Positions 1 through 11,030 of a stretch of DNA of 64,000 bases are shown in pieces. The translations under genes and the position numbers were made by a program. The notes beneath the pieces were generated by a model, which had not been told where the DNA came from, did not search any database, and saw only the letters and a program-made list of their open reading frames with translations. Source of the stretch: Lithodes maja (Eukaryota; Arthropoda; Malacostraca; Decapoda; Lithodidae); assembly GCA_037953745.1 (NCBI GenBank), contig JBAKBP010001394.1, forward strand, positions 1 to 64,000. Reading direction: 5' to 3'. Position 1 is the stretch's first letter. Each line of letters opens with the position of its first letter.

Positions 1-2362
1 CTAGTGCCGGTAATAAATTTCTATTAACTATCATGGATGCGGCCACTCGTTATCCTGATGCATATCCAATGAGAAATGGCACGGCGAAAACTGTTGTCCG
101 GAACCTGCTCTTGTATTGCTCGCGGTATGGTTACCCGCAAGAGGTGCAATCGGACCAAGGTTCTAATTTTACACCTAATCTGTTCAAACAAACTATGATT
201 CAGCATGGCATCAGCACTGTCGTCTCTTCTGCGTATCACCCGGAGAGTCAAGGGGTGTTGGAGAGGTGGCACGCCATGCTGAAAAGCATGCTTCGATGTT
301 ACTGCACAGAGAACGGAATGGATTGGGACCTTGGTCTGCCGTATGTTTTGTTCGCGGCAAGAGAAGTACCTGGAGAGAGTCTCGGTTTCAGTCCGAATGA
401 GCTTGTTTTCGGGCATCAGGTGAGGGGCCCTCTCCACATGGTGAAGGAGATTTGGGAGGGTACCGCTAAGCAATGTTCTATGTTGAGATATGTCCTCGAG
501 AGCAGGGAGAGAATGCTTAGAAGTCTGGAGCTGGCAGGGCGTAATTTGGTGAGTTCGCAGGCCCGTATGAAGGACAGGTACGATACTAAGGCGAAACTCC
601 GGGAGTTTCAGGTAGGTCAAGAGGTGTTGGTCCTGTTGCCTTTGTCAGGTCATCCTCTGGCTGCCAAGTACGCTGGGCCTTATCGGGTGGTGTCAAAGAT
701 CTCCGATCTAGATTACCTAGTTGCCATTCCAGACCGGAAGAAGCGTAACCAACTATGCCACATTAATTTGTTGAAGGAGTATGTGAGGCGCCCACCTGAG
801 TCACTAGCTGTCCCTGTGTTGACCTGCCGCGGTCATGGTGGAGAAGGAGAGGGGGGCAGCAATGATCAGGTGGATGATAACTGGGATTGTCATGTCTCGG
901 CTGATCAGTGGGCGGGGAATTCGAGCCAATGTGCGCACGATGCTCTGGCGCACCTGCCGGAGGAACAGCAGGTGGCAGTGCAGCGCCTGTTCGATTCATA
1001 CCCCACTGTATTTGCCGAGCACCCAGGCCTCACTACTCAAGCGGTGCATGATGTCGACGTAGGAGAGCACCCCCCCTTCAAGTCGATACCTTATCGGGTG
1101 CCACCCATTAAACTCCCAGCGCTCAGGGATGAGCTGGAGTATATGCTGGCGAGAGGCTTGATCGAGAAGGGGGCAGTACGGTGGACTTCTCCTGTCACTC
1201 TGCAGCCCAAACCTGATGGAAAAGTTCGGTTCTGCATTGACTTTAGGCGGTTGAACGGGTTGACCCCCACCAATGCATATCCTCTTCCCCGGGTGGATGA
1301 CAGTGTGGATAAGATCGGGAAAGCAAGGTACTTGACCAAGGTAGACCTCGTCAAAGGCTACTGGCAAGTACCACTGTCTGAGCGGGCTAAAGAGGTGTGC
1401 GGGTTTGTGGTGGATGGCAGTACTTACCGTTGCAACGTGATGCCATATGGTCTGAAAAATGCACCGGCCACTTTCCAGAGCTTAATGAACGACATTGTAG
1501 CAGACATCCCAAACTGTACTGTCTACCTTGATGACGTGATCATTTATGACAACGATTTCCAAAGTCACTGTGAGCACATAGAAGCCTTATTTAGTCAACT
1601 TAGTAAAGCAGGCTTGGTGGTTAATCTGGGCAAGTGTGACTTTGTGCAAGCCACGGTGCAGTATCTGGGGTTTGTGGTTGGGTTAGGGCAGGTGAGCCCG
1701 CCCCAACAGAAGATACAGGCTATCGACTTGTTCCCCAGGCCGACCACCAAGCGGCAGATCATGAGATTTTTGGGCATGATTGGATATTACCGCCGCTTTA
1801 TAAGAGGCTATTCTACTGTGTTAGCTCCTTTGACAGATCTACTAGCTAAAGATAAAAAGTTCCGCTGGGCACCTGAGTGTGAGCAGGCGTTTCGAGTAGT
1901 TAAACACCTTTTATGCACTCACCCTATCCTCAGGGCCCCGGACTTTGAACGACCATTTCAGTTGGCGACTGATGCCAGCGGAGTAGGGGCTGGTGCCGTA
2001 CTTTTGCAGACAGACGAGGAAGGTCGTGAGCATCCAGTCAGTTTCTTTTCAAAGAAATTTAATTCAGCACAGAAAAACTATTCGGTTGTTGAAAAGGAAC
2101 TGCTGGCAATCGTGTTAGCGCTCAGACACTTATGCAGTTAGACTGCATAGACACTGAGGTCTATGATCCTGCATATGGGCCAGTCGTGGTAGTGTATACC
2201 GACTACCACCCGCTTAAATTCCTCAATCAATTCCACAACCGGAATATGAGGCTGATCAGATGGTCGCTCATGTTGCAAGAGTACAACTTAGACATTCGCC
2301 ATATTGCCGGTTGTGAGAATGTGATTGCGGACTGTCTGTCGCGGGTGGAGGATCCGGGGTAG
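1..2362 (+). pseudogene. Gmr1-like gypsy pol, copy 1 (integrase-RT-RNase H), 5' truncated by window edge
   Basis: The reading frame is open from base 3 and codes for integrase first, then reverse transcriptase, then RNase H. The integrase core shows D in MDAATRYPD, D in SDQGSNF and E in VLERWH, with 35 residues between the last two, as in DDE integrases. RT shows FCIDFRRLNGL, KVDLVKGYWQ and the catalytic YLDD. RNase H shows LATDASGVGAG, VEKELLAIV and NVIADCLSRV. The sequence type is Ty3/gypsy, but the integrase-first order is that of Ty1/copia and of the Gmr1-like group. The frame breaks near 2130 at a short palindromic insertion and resumes at 2132-2362. A usual YTDHHPL is YTDYHPL here. The copy is non-functional; gag and the 5' LTR lie outside the window. 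Confidence 0.
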
Positions 2363-2875
2363 GCTACCACAGTAGCCTACTATAGCCTGTTGGTATAGCC
2401 TCCTGTCTTGGCTCGCGGTGTATTTTTGCGCTGGTGCTTGTTGGCTCGCGTGTGTAGCATCAGCGTAGGGTCGCAGGGCAGGAGTTGTTGGCTTTGATTA
2501 GAAGAAAATTAGGCTACATCTATAGTAGCCGCCAAAATCAACATTAAAATAAAATATGAAAAATTAAATAAAAACTTTCTTTTTAATAATTAATTTTAAG
2601 ACAATATTGTAGCTGAGTACTGAGTGCAGATGATTTTCCCTCAGTAGGCTGTGCTTCTTAAAGCTCGCTCTGGGAGCACAATGTTATGAATTAATGTATT
2701 ATATTTGGGAAAGGTGATAAGATTTTTTATATATAAAAATGTTGTTGTATTTTTTTTTGAGGAGACTGAGCTTGCATTCCATGAGTGGCAGAGTGGTTAG
2801 GAGTGGCAGATTTTAGCGACATTCTGCCTGTTCAGATATGGGCTCATGGTTGAGTGTCCCATATCTTGGGGGGGG
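2363..2875 (+). other. 3' untranslated region and polypurine tract of Gmr1-like copy 1
   Basis: This is non-coding sequence between the pol stop and the 3' LTR. It ends with a run of eight G at 2868-2875 directly before the LTR start TGTGACGC, which is the expected place of the plus-strand priming polypurine tract. The matching part of copy 2 (minus strand, just right of 35815) also ends in a purine stretch before TGTGACGC. Confidence 0.
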
Positions 2876-4580
2876 TGTGACGCCTCCCGGCGTTAACAGA
2901 ATCGTTGCGTGGGGCATTGCAGCTCGCTAGCGCTCGCCAGGATGGGGGGATAGGCTACAGTTGTCCTAGAATGATCTGCTTTATTTCATTAGTGTCGTGT
3001 TGCCACAGACAGTCTAGAAGTGGTCTTTGTTTTGGTCTGTGGCCGCGCCTTATATTTTATATTCGCTATAATATAAATGTTGCTTGTGTGGGAGGCGAAC
3101 GAGAGAGTGTAAAGGAGTACACCCAGCAGCGTGGTTAGCTATGACGCGGCTCGCTTGGGCGCTGACGGCGTTGGCGGCCGGGTGGTCAACTAGTCCCTTC
3201 CCGTCGCTGCCTCGTGTTTTTTACCAGCTCAGAGCTTGCCTGACACGCGTATCGCCTACATCCTTTGCAATTCTGTCCCCCATACTCGCTACTTTGCATA
3301 CTATTTCTCTCTCTCGACTTCTCCTTTCTCATTCTCTAATCTTTATTAAACTCAACATCCCTTCTGGTTTCAGCATAGACGTTCACCGTCGACAAGTGGT
3401 ATTGTACGCGTAGCTCTCAGATATTTCCATGTATTAGGTTAAGGAGGTATTATGCTTTATTGAGGTTTAGAGAGACGGACTTTTCCGTATGTGTCCTCTC
3501 TCGGGAAGGTTGTAGACCGGTATATGTTTCCCTTGCAAGGTGTTGAGTGATTCTTCTTGGTTATCTAAAGCTAGACTAGGGGTAAGGTTACTGTGTCGTT
3601 GTCTCCGATGTGTGCAGTGTTAGCTAAGCTCTGCACGACATCGACAGGTACTGTGGGAGCCTAAGTTGTCTTCGGGTTGGTTTACTTTGCGAGCACAGCG
3701 CTGTGGTGTGAGAGGGCCATAGCCTATCCCTCACAACATAGTGCTGCCTCTTTGTGTTGACTTCTGAGGGATCGCCAGGATAGAGCTAGGTACTAGAGAC
3801 CTAGATTTATCAAGAGAGCATCCCCGTCATATAACGTAATCTTCATTATACCACCCTTGGACAACGTTAGGCTACGAGCCGCATGCTCGCCCATTGTTGC
3901 CCTGCCTTGATGCCCCAGCTAGACTTTATTAACTGAGCAGACACTGGTTAGAGATAAGCCCCATTATTATATGTATGCAGCATTATTATTCACTGCACTT
4001 TTGGGCCGAGGTTGTTGTTGAGTTGCACAACCCGAGTAGGCTGTTGTGTTGTGTCACAAAGCATTTCTTTAGTTGTCGAGCATTACTACCTTTGCGCAGT
4101 CTTTATTATTCGCCTGCCTATTATTTCTATATGTCCTAGCATTTATTGTGACCCGTATTCTGCATTATAATTGTTCAAGATTCTTTACGAACATCTTCCC
4201 AGCATCAGACTTATTTCAGAAGTTTCCAGTTGATGATGCAGGACAAGCATTGCACTTTCTTTAATACAGGAGTGCCAGTTATTTGAGTATCTACCGTAAC
4301 GTTAATTAATCACGTTAACTATCTTTTCTTTGTGTAACATAATCGAGTAATCTTTTACTGTTTGAGAATAGGCTGTTTCATTGAGCGTCAGCCTAGTGTG
4401 TGTGCACCAGTTACCGAGTCATAGGATACCTCGTTGTCCAGGCACGACTCAGGGCGGTAATGGTGTTTTGTTTTCCAGTGTTTAAGGCAGGGGTTGGATC
4501 TAGTGTTACCGTTGTTGCTTTTTGCCATTATCTAGTCCAATGTTGAAGAGCCCTGTGTCTTTGAGAACCTGGATCGTAAT
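2876..4580 (+). repeat. 3' LTR of Gmr1-like copy 1
   Basis: The LTR begins TGTGACGC right after the G-rich polypurine tract. Its closing part (a stretch on ATAGGATACCTCGTTGTCCAG and a later GGTTGGATCTAG block) matches the 5' LTR of copy 3 at 56226-58120. Its end near 4580 is approximate, because the terminal AACA seen in copy 3 is not clear here. Short open frames inside it (for example 3084-3413) do not resemble any protein and are not called. The first motif is given as a landmark only. Confidence 0.
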
Positions 4581-5640
4581 AGTTGAAAAATTCAAGATTC
4601 AATGCTCATAGGGACATGCTAGGCTGGAAAGCTAAAACTTAAAAACCAACGCTAGTGAGAAAAAAAAAAAGTTGAACTAACACTAGACTATCTCAGTTCC
4701 CCTTATGTTAAGTATCATTCCAGATGCTACTTTAGTCTTGTGTATCATACCAGATGTTACTTGAGTAATAACTTCTTACCTAAGTGGCCAACACTGACCT
4801 CATCCCATCTAATAAGAACTTGATTCCGGCGACCAACGTCTATAGAGTCATACGTCCCACAATTCCCGGCGGACAGCGCCTGAATTTTCATAGCTACACA
4901 GTTTACTGAGATGCTCAAGATAGGAGGAGGTGAGTTCGTATTCGGCTCAGCCTGTACCCGGCGGAAGCAGCTCCCCACTTTTTAAACCAACCAGGTTTTC
5001 GTTCTGAATTGCCCCAATCTACGAACTTATTCTGCTAGGCCTTGAGGCGGAAATGTTCTGTGGGCGACGGCAAAGCCGGGGACCCCAATAGACAAAGTGA
5101 AGTAAAATTTTGCCTCCCGAAAATTTACCACCGCCGGCAAAACTAGACAGAATAATTTCGACCTATCTTGTGCCAAACAAAGATAACACGAAATCAACAT
5201 AGCTCTAGACACTTCCGGAAATTTCCCGGCGGGGAAACCGTGTGAAGTGACTTGAGGCACGTTGTCTCAAGTCTCACTAAACAAATCCTGCCGGAAGGGC
5301 CAACCCTCCAAGCCACTAGATATCACAATGTGCACACATGATGGCATACCTATACATTAATTAATCAATCAATAAATAACACATCCTAGGCATAACTAAA
5401 ACACCTACAGGAGGCCAACTAGACGGGGGCATGTGGTAGAATAAATCACAAGCACAAACCTGGAAACCAGCGAAGCCCTCCAACACCCATCACGTAGCAA
5501 CAGGAACGTAGGCTGAAAAGCGTAATGAACAAGTGCCAAGTCCCTCAATAAGTAACAAAGGCTTTAAAGTATCCCTAATAGGCTCAAAATTGCGTCAAGA
5601 ACGTGAGAGGGTTAACATCTTACATAATTATTATACGCAT
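4581..5640 (-). mobile_element. DIRS leader-region fragment
   Basis: This has no coding potential that I recognise. It shares several short blocks, in the same order, with the leader of DIRS-2 around 29890-30850: TCAATGCTCATAG, CTTACCTAAGTG followed by CCAACACTGACCT, an ACACCTACA-GGAG block, and a CACCCATCAC block followed by AGGAA-GTAGGCT. It is rich in CGGCGG-type motifs, like the other DIRS leaders here. I infer it is a detached 5' leader piece of a DIRS element. Both ends are approximate. Confidence 0.
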
Positions 5641-5737
5641 ACGTTACATTCTTGTGTCAACTGATATCTAGCCGAATACTCAGATTTTCCTTGTACTGCA
5701 TATGGCCATTCTATTATGTATGTAACAAGTCGAAGTT

Positions 5738-5829
5738 GAAGTGTATAACGTGCATCTATTGAAGTGTATAACGTGCATCTATTGAAGTGTATAACGTGCA
5801 TCTATTGAAGTGTATAACGTGCATCTATT
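5738..5829. repeat. Tandem repeat, 4 x 23 bp
   Basis: Four identical, directly adjacent copies of a 23-bp unit starting GAAGTGTATAACG and ending CATCTATT. There are no spacers, so this is a minisatellite and not a CRISPR array. Confidence 0.
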
Positions 5830-6261
5830 CCCTATTCAAATCTAGCATTTACCTAGAACCTACGTCCAATTTCCTAATTAATTATATTACAATTATACCT
5901 ATCGACAAGAAATATAATTGTTTGCTATACTAAGTAAAAATCTAACTTCCTCGAAAACCCAACTCACGCTCTGCGATCCTTCGAAATTAATTTGTTCCGT
6001 TGTGAATAACATATTTGCTTCCTCTGTTAAGAAATAGATAATTTTGATCCATCTCGTCTAGGAATTCTAGTTCTATATAGATCTATTATCTAAAACCTTT
6101 GATAATCTCGAATACAACGCTAATTCGTTCTGTATTCCTTATAGAAATCTGTTAACCAGTTCAGAACTCCTTCATACCTTACCAGGTATTTACCTAAGTG
6201 CAACTTCGTCGTGTACATCATTTTATGTTATTAGTATATATATTAGTATATAATTATATAA
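5830..6261. other. AT-rich stretch, no feature recognised
   Basis: Lies where the 3' end and LTR of the gypsy element ending at 6440 would be expected. I could not recognise an LTR boundary, an ORF or any other repeat. It may be the 3' untranslated or LTR sequence of that element. Confidence 0.
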
Positions 6262-6439
6262 GGGGAGGTGTGGCGGAGTGGTCTTGCACCTGGACTGGTA
6301 ATCCAATGGACCCGGGTTCGAATCCCAATATGTCAATGGGAAGATATTATTGGGATGGAATTTGTGCTGTACCTAGTATCAGTGCATTACCACAGCACAC
6401 CGAAATGCCAAATAAATACCCTCATTGTTCCCTGATTAA
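6262..6439 (+). mobile_element. tRNA-derived SINE, family 1, copy a
   Basis: The head resembles a tRNA, with a box-A-like TGGCGGAGTGG and a perfect box-B-like GGGTTCGAATCCC, the two internal RNA polymerase III promoter boxes. The body and the end CCCTGATTAA are shared with a second copy at 9593-9772. It sits at the 3' edge of the gypsy integrase fragment, and the minus-strand frame of the integrase runs on into it. No clear target duplication was found. It is not a functional tRNA gene, because the acceptor stem does not close and a 100-bp unrelated body follows. Confidence 0.
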
Positions 6440-7130
6440 TGCGCCGTAATTTAATTACTAATTCACTTGCTTTCTCTACCAATCTATACGGACCGTTGTA
6501 TTTTGGTTGAAGTTTTTGTCTTTCATTTTTTCGTGGAACTACTTTTACATACACTCGGTCTCCCTCCTTTATCGCTTTTACTTTATTTCTCTTTTGGTTT
6601 CTCTCGTTTTCCTCTTGACCCTCTTCTAGGTACTTCTTACATCTTTCATACGTCCTGTTCATTTTGATTGCTACTTCATTTTTGTAGTCCTCGAGGTTGT
6701 AACTGAAAGTTTGATTTGACAAGATCGTTTGATATGGCATCTGTGGATCACGATGATACAATAAGAAAAATGGTGAGTCCTTGATCACTCGATTATATCC
6801 AGAATTATAAGCAAAAACTGCATATGGCAACATTGAAGTCCATATTCCTGAATTATCATCTACGAGTGTCCTCAGAATCCTCACAACAGTTTGATTTACT
6901 CGTTCAACTACGCCATTTGCGCTTGGTCGGTAAGCCGTGGTACAGGTATGTTTCATATATAAGAGCGTTGCAACTTGATCAAACCTACTTGTGAATTATT
7001 TTCCTTGATCTGATACAATCCACACAGGGGTACCATGTTTTAGTACGACATTTTCCACAAATGCTTTAGCAGTGGATTGAGCAGTTTTGTTACGTAAAGG
7101 GACTGCCATAAGATAACGTATAATATAGGT
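6440..7130 (-). pseudogene. Gypsy integrase, C-terminal half (continuation of the element at 16156-20319)
   Basis: The minus-strand frame begins RYLMAVPLRNKT, which is the residue run expected directly after the DVY that ends the integrase fragment at 16156. It carries the second catalytic D in IVSDQG, a stop in the next codons (near 6996), then the same frame again with AYRPSANGVVERVN holding the catalytic E. The C-terminal part has EGDRVYVKVVPR and LQPKYNGPYRLVEK, typical of gypsy integrase tails. The single in-frame stop and the loss of its 5' half make it a pseudogene. The 9-kb DIRS insertion at 7131-16155 explains the split. Confidence 0.
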
Positions 7131-7475
7131 TTGACTCCTGTAAGGAGATAAAGAAAACCTAATATTTAGTAGTGGCCCCGTAATCATTGACGAACATGCC
7201 TATTACATAAGGCACCCTCTTCAAACACTCATCCGCCGTAGTTTGAATCTACCGCGCAGAGCATTTAAAATTTGAGGAGCCTTCATCATGAGCGCACGCG
7301 ACCTCACTCATGGCTTCAGTCATAATGAATTGGGTTCTCACTACGAAAAAACTTCGTAAAAAATAAAAACAAAAAGAAAATAAGAATAACTATTCAATAA
7401 GCTTTCCATCATATCGTGGATGTACTTGTGTGGATCTTTTGACCAGACGCTACTGCAGGCGTCATTCTTCCTTCA
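7131..7475 (-). repeat. DIRS-1 3' inverted terminal repeat with terminal extension
   Basis: From about 7165 this is a near-identical inverted copy of 15862-16155, including an AT-rich block and a block ending at GACGCTACTGCAGGCGTC. It carries an extra 35-40 bp at its outer end (about 7131-7168, starting TATAGGTTTGACTCC) that the other terminus lacks. A one-sided extension of this kind is a known trait of DIRS inverted repeats. Confidence 0.
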
Positions 7476-7680
7476 CTGACATATCAAGTAAACCAAAATC
7501 CTCAATACATCAACGAATGGGAAGGGGATGGTCGGGAGGGCCCCAGTCGTCAATGATTACGGGGCCACTACTAAATATTAGGTTTTCTTTATCTCCTTAC
7601 AGGAGTCAAACCTATAATTTATTAGTGGCCCCTCCATCATTGACGAACATGCCTGATTTCTAAGACTGGAGGGGGACATT
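7476..7680 (-). repeat. DIRS-1 internal complementary region
   Basis: At about 7537-7665 the sequence is the reverse complement of the extended left terminus joined directly to the terminal sequence of the other end. The stretch forms a strong hairpin: two arms containing GGGGCCACTA(A/C)TAAAT and its complement around a loop of about 20 bases. In DIRS-1 of Dictyostelium this region matches the circle junction of the two termini and serves replication. The same junction is seen in another copy at 21945-22050. Confidence 0.
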
Positions 7681-8359
7681 CGTAATCATATCATAACTCT
7701 AGAAAAGCAGATAATCAAACAACCACATAGTATTCTTACTTTTGTAAAAAAGAGATATTCGGGTGCATAAACTTTATACAGCCTAAATCTTCAAAAAGGG
7801 GTACAAGCAGGAGCGTGCTTCAAAGAAGCCTGCTTGAAAAAGGGTTAACTCTGAGACTCTGTACACAGATCTGCTAGTTAAGAAGGCACCCCACTTAAAG
7901 TAAGTGGTGAAAACTAAAAACTTATAAGTTTACATGTGCACATATAAACCCCATTAACTAATGGATATATTCCTAAAAATAACCAAACAAAAATGAATTC
8001 TTGTACATTCGTAGAAGTACTGAACTCGTGTACTTATGGAGAAGTAATTACTTCAAAAGTAAAAGTCGTAGTTGCAACTACCGAGATTTCTCAAAAATCT
8101 AATGCTTCACAGCCAAGGCTACTTACCACAAGAATTGTTGTAACACTACTATTGGCCTTTAGCACAATTTCCTGCAATGAATACTACAGAGACATTTTAT
8201 AATACAATGCCTACAAACAGTATCACAGCTCGTATGTTCCGAACACATACTCCGGAGGGGTCTAGGGTGTCCTATGTCACACTGACTGCACCCTTCCCCC
8301 CCCCCCCCTTTTTCTTGAATTTAAACAAAACGTGACTAAAAGGGCCACCTAGACCCTCT
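7681..8359. other. Non-coding part of DIRS-1
   Basis: Between the internal complementary region and the recombinase remnant. No protein similarity was recognised on either strand. It includes a C-run followed by T at about 8296-8315. Confidence 0.
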
Positions 8360-9240
8360 GCTGTAAAGCTATACATGGCAAGGAAGGTTTGTCTAGAGCT
8401 ACTGAAAGGTATTGAGTCAAAAACTCCTGATTAGAGGCTCACAACTGTGTGGACTTAATAACTTCCATCGAAAGATTATTAAGGAAACGTAAAGAGGCTG
8501 TCCCCTTGCGTAAATCGTGGGTCTTACCCACAACGCTGGGATTCTTCTCTTTAAAGTCCTCGACCAAGAGAGAAGCCAGTGTACGCTCCATCAAGCGTTC
8601 ACCCGGACTTGCGACCCATCAAGCACCCTGGTGATTTAGAGGTGCCATTCTTAAATATTTGGTTAGAGCTTACACTGGGCAAAAAAGATGGTGCACCTTT
8701 CCCCTTTTTAACGCCGGCACCGTGAACTCTGACAACACGTGTTCACTGTGCTCATTCTTGGCTATGAATCCTGGGGAAGGTGCAATGTGAATACACTCAT
8801 GAAGTCTATCAAACCTGAGGCAATTAGGTGTGTTGCTCATCGCCGCCAGCTCAGATACTCTGTTCCCGGTAGCCAAAGCCCTAAGGAATACTGCCCTTTT
8901 GTAAAATCTGCAGTCATTGGTACATACGGGAGCGAGAATAACGACGATGCTTTGTCCAGAGACCATGAAGGCCTGAGCTGACGGGGAGGTGGGCGGAGTT
9001 TAAAGCCTGCCCACATAAATCAATTTCAGATAAATGTTTCTGCATGAACAGATACATTAAACAATTAACAACCAACGCCACCGAGGGCACAGTTTGTTTT
9101 TGTTCTAAGAATCCAAGACGTAAAAGCTTGCCAATGCGATTGAAACTGTCGCTTTGTAGACTGGGTATATTGATTCGTGAATATCTTGGTCACGTCGCTA
9201 CCATATGGTGCTAGCCACTTGGCCTACTGAATGTCCATAA
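8360..9240 (-). pseudogene. DIRS-1 tyrosine recombinase remnant
   Basis: Minus-strand fragments in correct order resemble a DIRS tyrosine recombinase. Near 9150 there is an N-terminal core-binding segment, STKRQFQSHWQAFTSW. At 8966-8670 comes LRALATGNRVSELAAMSN, the segment with the first catalytic arginine, and later APSPGFIAKNE. Near 8520 is the box THDLRKGTASL with the second arginine region, and near 8400 SNQEFLTQYLS with the catalytic tyrosine. Several frameshifts and stops separate these, including a stop where a tryptophan is usual after KSTQL. Family knowledge: this enzyme joins the circular DNA copy to the target. It cannot be functional here. Confidence 0.
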
Positions 9241-9264
9241 TGAACAAGTCCGCGAGGTTTCTAG

Positions 9265-9592
9265 GTTGCTAATTGTGTTCTAAGTGGAACAACCTGACCG
9301 GGAGTGACACTGGGTGCGTGCACCACGTGTTCAAATGCTGGTACCACACTGCGCCGGCCACAGGGGCGCGATTAGCGAGACTACGCCTCGCTAATCCTGT
9401 AGTTCGTTGACTACGTGGCACATTAGAGACGCGTCTGGCGGCGGAAAATAGATAAATGGAACTCAACCTGTTCTCGTCCGTCATCAGAGCGTCAGGTCCG
9501 CCCGCCGGCGTTATCGTCCGGCGGGTGAGGTACAGTGGGAGTTTGTGAGTTTTCTCAGACGCAAACAAATCCAGGATAAATTCCCCAGGATA
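9265..9592. other. GC-rich insert or unassigned DIRS sequence
   Basis: This is more GC-rich than its surroundings, with inverted CCGCCGG and CCGGCGG motifs. It separates the recombinase from RNase H, which are normally adjacent in DIRS elements, so it is probably part of a later insertion. I recognised no protein. Confidence 0.
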
Positions 9593-9772
9593 GGGGAGGT
9601 GTGGTGGAGTGGTCATGCCACTGGATTGGTAATCCAATGGACCCGGGTTCAAATCCCGATATGTCAATGGGAAGATATTATTGGGATTGAATTTGTGCTG
9701 TACCTAGTATCAGTGCATTACCACAAAGCCCACCGAAATGCCAAAAAAATACCCTCATTGTTCCCTGATTAA
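9593..9772 (+). mobile_element. tRNA-derived SINE, family 1, copy b
   Basis: Closely matches the SINE at 6262-6439 through the whole head and body. The box-A-like segment is TGGTGGAGTGG and the box-B-like one is GGGTTCAAATCCC, one base off the consensus. It lies in DIRS-1 between the recombinase and RNase H remnants and so inserted after DIRS-1 arrived. Confidence 0.
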
Positions 9773-10101
9773 ATAACACTGTATGAATATTCCCATATTC
9801 AAAATATGTTACAGGGGGACAATGCCTAGTGAGTTCACTGCTCAATAGGTGGCGTTCTACGAGTGAGGGTCTGAGTCTGGAGGGTGAGACGGTGAAGCAC
9901 TTGGGCGAAGCAGCCAGCCGCTTCAGAGATGGAGCTGCTTCGAGCCGTGGTGGGTGCTTCACATGTCTCACTCCCCAGACTGGAACAAGACCTCACGGGC
10001 TTCACCGTGTTGAGCGGTGGAATGTACAGGCTCTCAGCCTATGCCCGAGAGGGAGTAGTTGGAATATACAGTATAAAAAAAAACAAAAAAACAAAAAAAA
10101 A
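9773..10101 (+). mobile_element. Poly-A-tailed retroposon-like segment
   Basis: A non-coding stretch ending in an A-rich tail with scattered C (10073-10101). It interrupts the expected RNase H to recombinase continuity of DIRS-1. The tail suggests reverse-transcribed insertion; I did not identify the family or its start. Confidence 0.
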
Positions 10102-11030
10102 CTTGTGGATGGTAATGCTCCGCACACGCAAGAGTGCCCATTCTACTGATGTGCTTTGTCTCTGAGACAGAGCGTCTGCCCAGACGTTTGCTACGCCTGG
10201 GAGATAAGATGCGTGAAGATGAATGTCCAGCCTGTTGGCTAGTATAAATATCTTTTCTGACACGTTTAGCCACTTCCGAGATCTCATTGACCCTTGTTTC
10301 TGAATACAGTGAACCACATTCAGATTGTCCATTCTGAAGGCCACCGACTTGCCCCGTAAAGCAGAGCCGTGAGCCTGAAGGACAGATAAGGGGACTAGTA
10401 AGTCTTTGACATTGATGTGGAAGATTTCTAAATGGGACCAAAACATTTGACCCTGATGCCCGAGGTTTGACTAAAAGCCCCAACCTATCGTTCCTGACGC
10501 ATCCATGTCCACCCATACCGACGGCGGAGGAGAGGTTCATGACATGACTTCGTGCAACATTTCTCTCGTCGCCCAAACCGCTAGTAAGTTGTGTAATAAC
10601 GTTGGGATAGGCCATACTATCCCCGCCGGTAATAGTGGGAAAAATTTGTTGCCCTCCAAGATTAAACGTTAGACTTACAACCGGCCCAACTTAACAGTTA
10701 GCTGAACCCAGTTGAGAGAACCGACTAGAGATTCCCAAAGTCTCTGTGTCGTAGTCAGACTGTGGAGAAACATAAACAGTTTTTGCGAAATCTGTTTCGA
10801 GTGTCCACACTCTGACTCAGAGTGAGAGAAGCTGTGTCCTCGACCAGCCCTATCCCCTGAAATACTCGTGGGGGAACAAGGGTTTGACTTTTACTAAGTT
10901 GACCTTGAATCCTAGAGATAAGAGATGGTTTAACGTAACGTAGACATGAATGATGCGTAAGTTTTCTGTTTCTGCCACCACCAGTTAGTCGCCCAGATAC
11001 CACCAGACCCTGATCCCTTGTTCTAACAAG
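10102..11030 (-). pseudogene. DIRS-1 reverse transcriptase and RNase H remnant
   Basis: In minus orientation, from 11010, comes VWWYLGD followed by a stop and LVVAETENLR, corresponding to the catalytic YLDD-W region of DIRS RT (second D position shown as GD). LGFKVNLVKVKPLFP follows, and RT thumb residues lie near 10770. RNase H begins near 10525 with VWVDMDASGTIGWGF (first catalytic Asp), then FHINVKDLL, VAFRMDNLNVVH (Asp), and LPGVANVWADALSQ (last Asp) near 10190. The RT part upstream of the active site is missing, since gag-like sequence starts only about 45 bases before it. There are several frameshifts and stops. The composition is typical of DIRS rather than gypsy RNase H. Confidence 0.

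Noticed and set aside
3084..3413. 109-codon ORF in the LTR of copy 1
   Set aside because: It lies within the LTR, is low in complexity, and is not conserved in the LTRs of copies 2 and 3 as far as I can see.
6262..6330. Genuine tRNA gene
   Set aside because: The box-B motif is good, but the ends do not form an acceptor stem and the same body follows in a second copy, so it is a SINE head.
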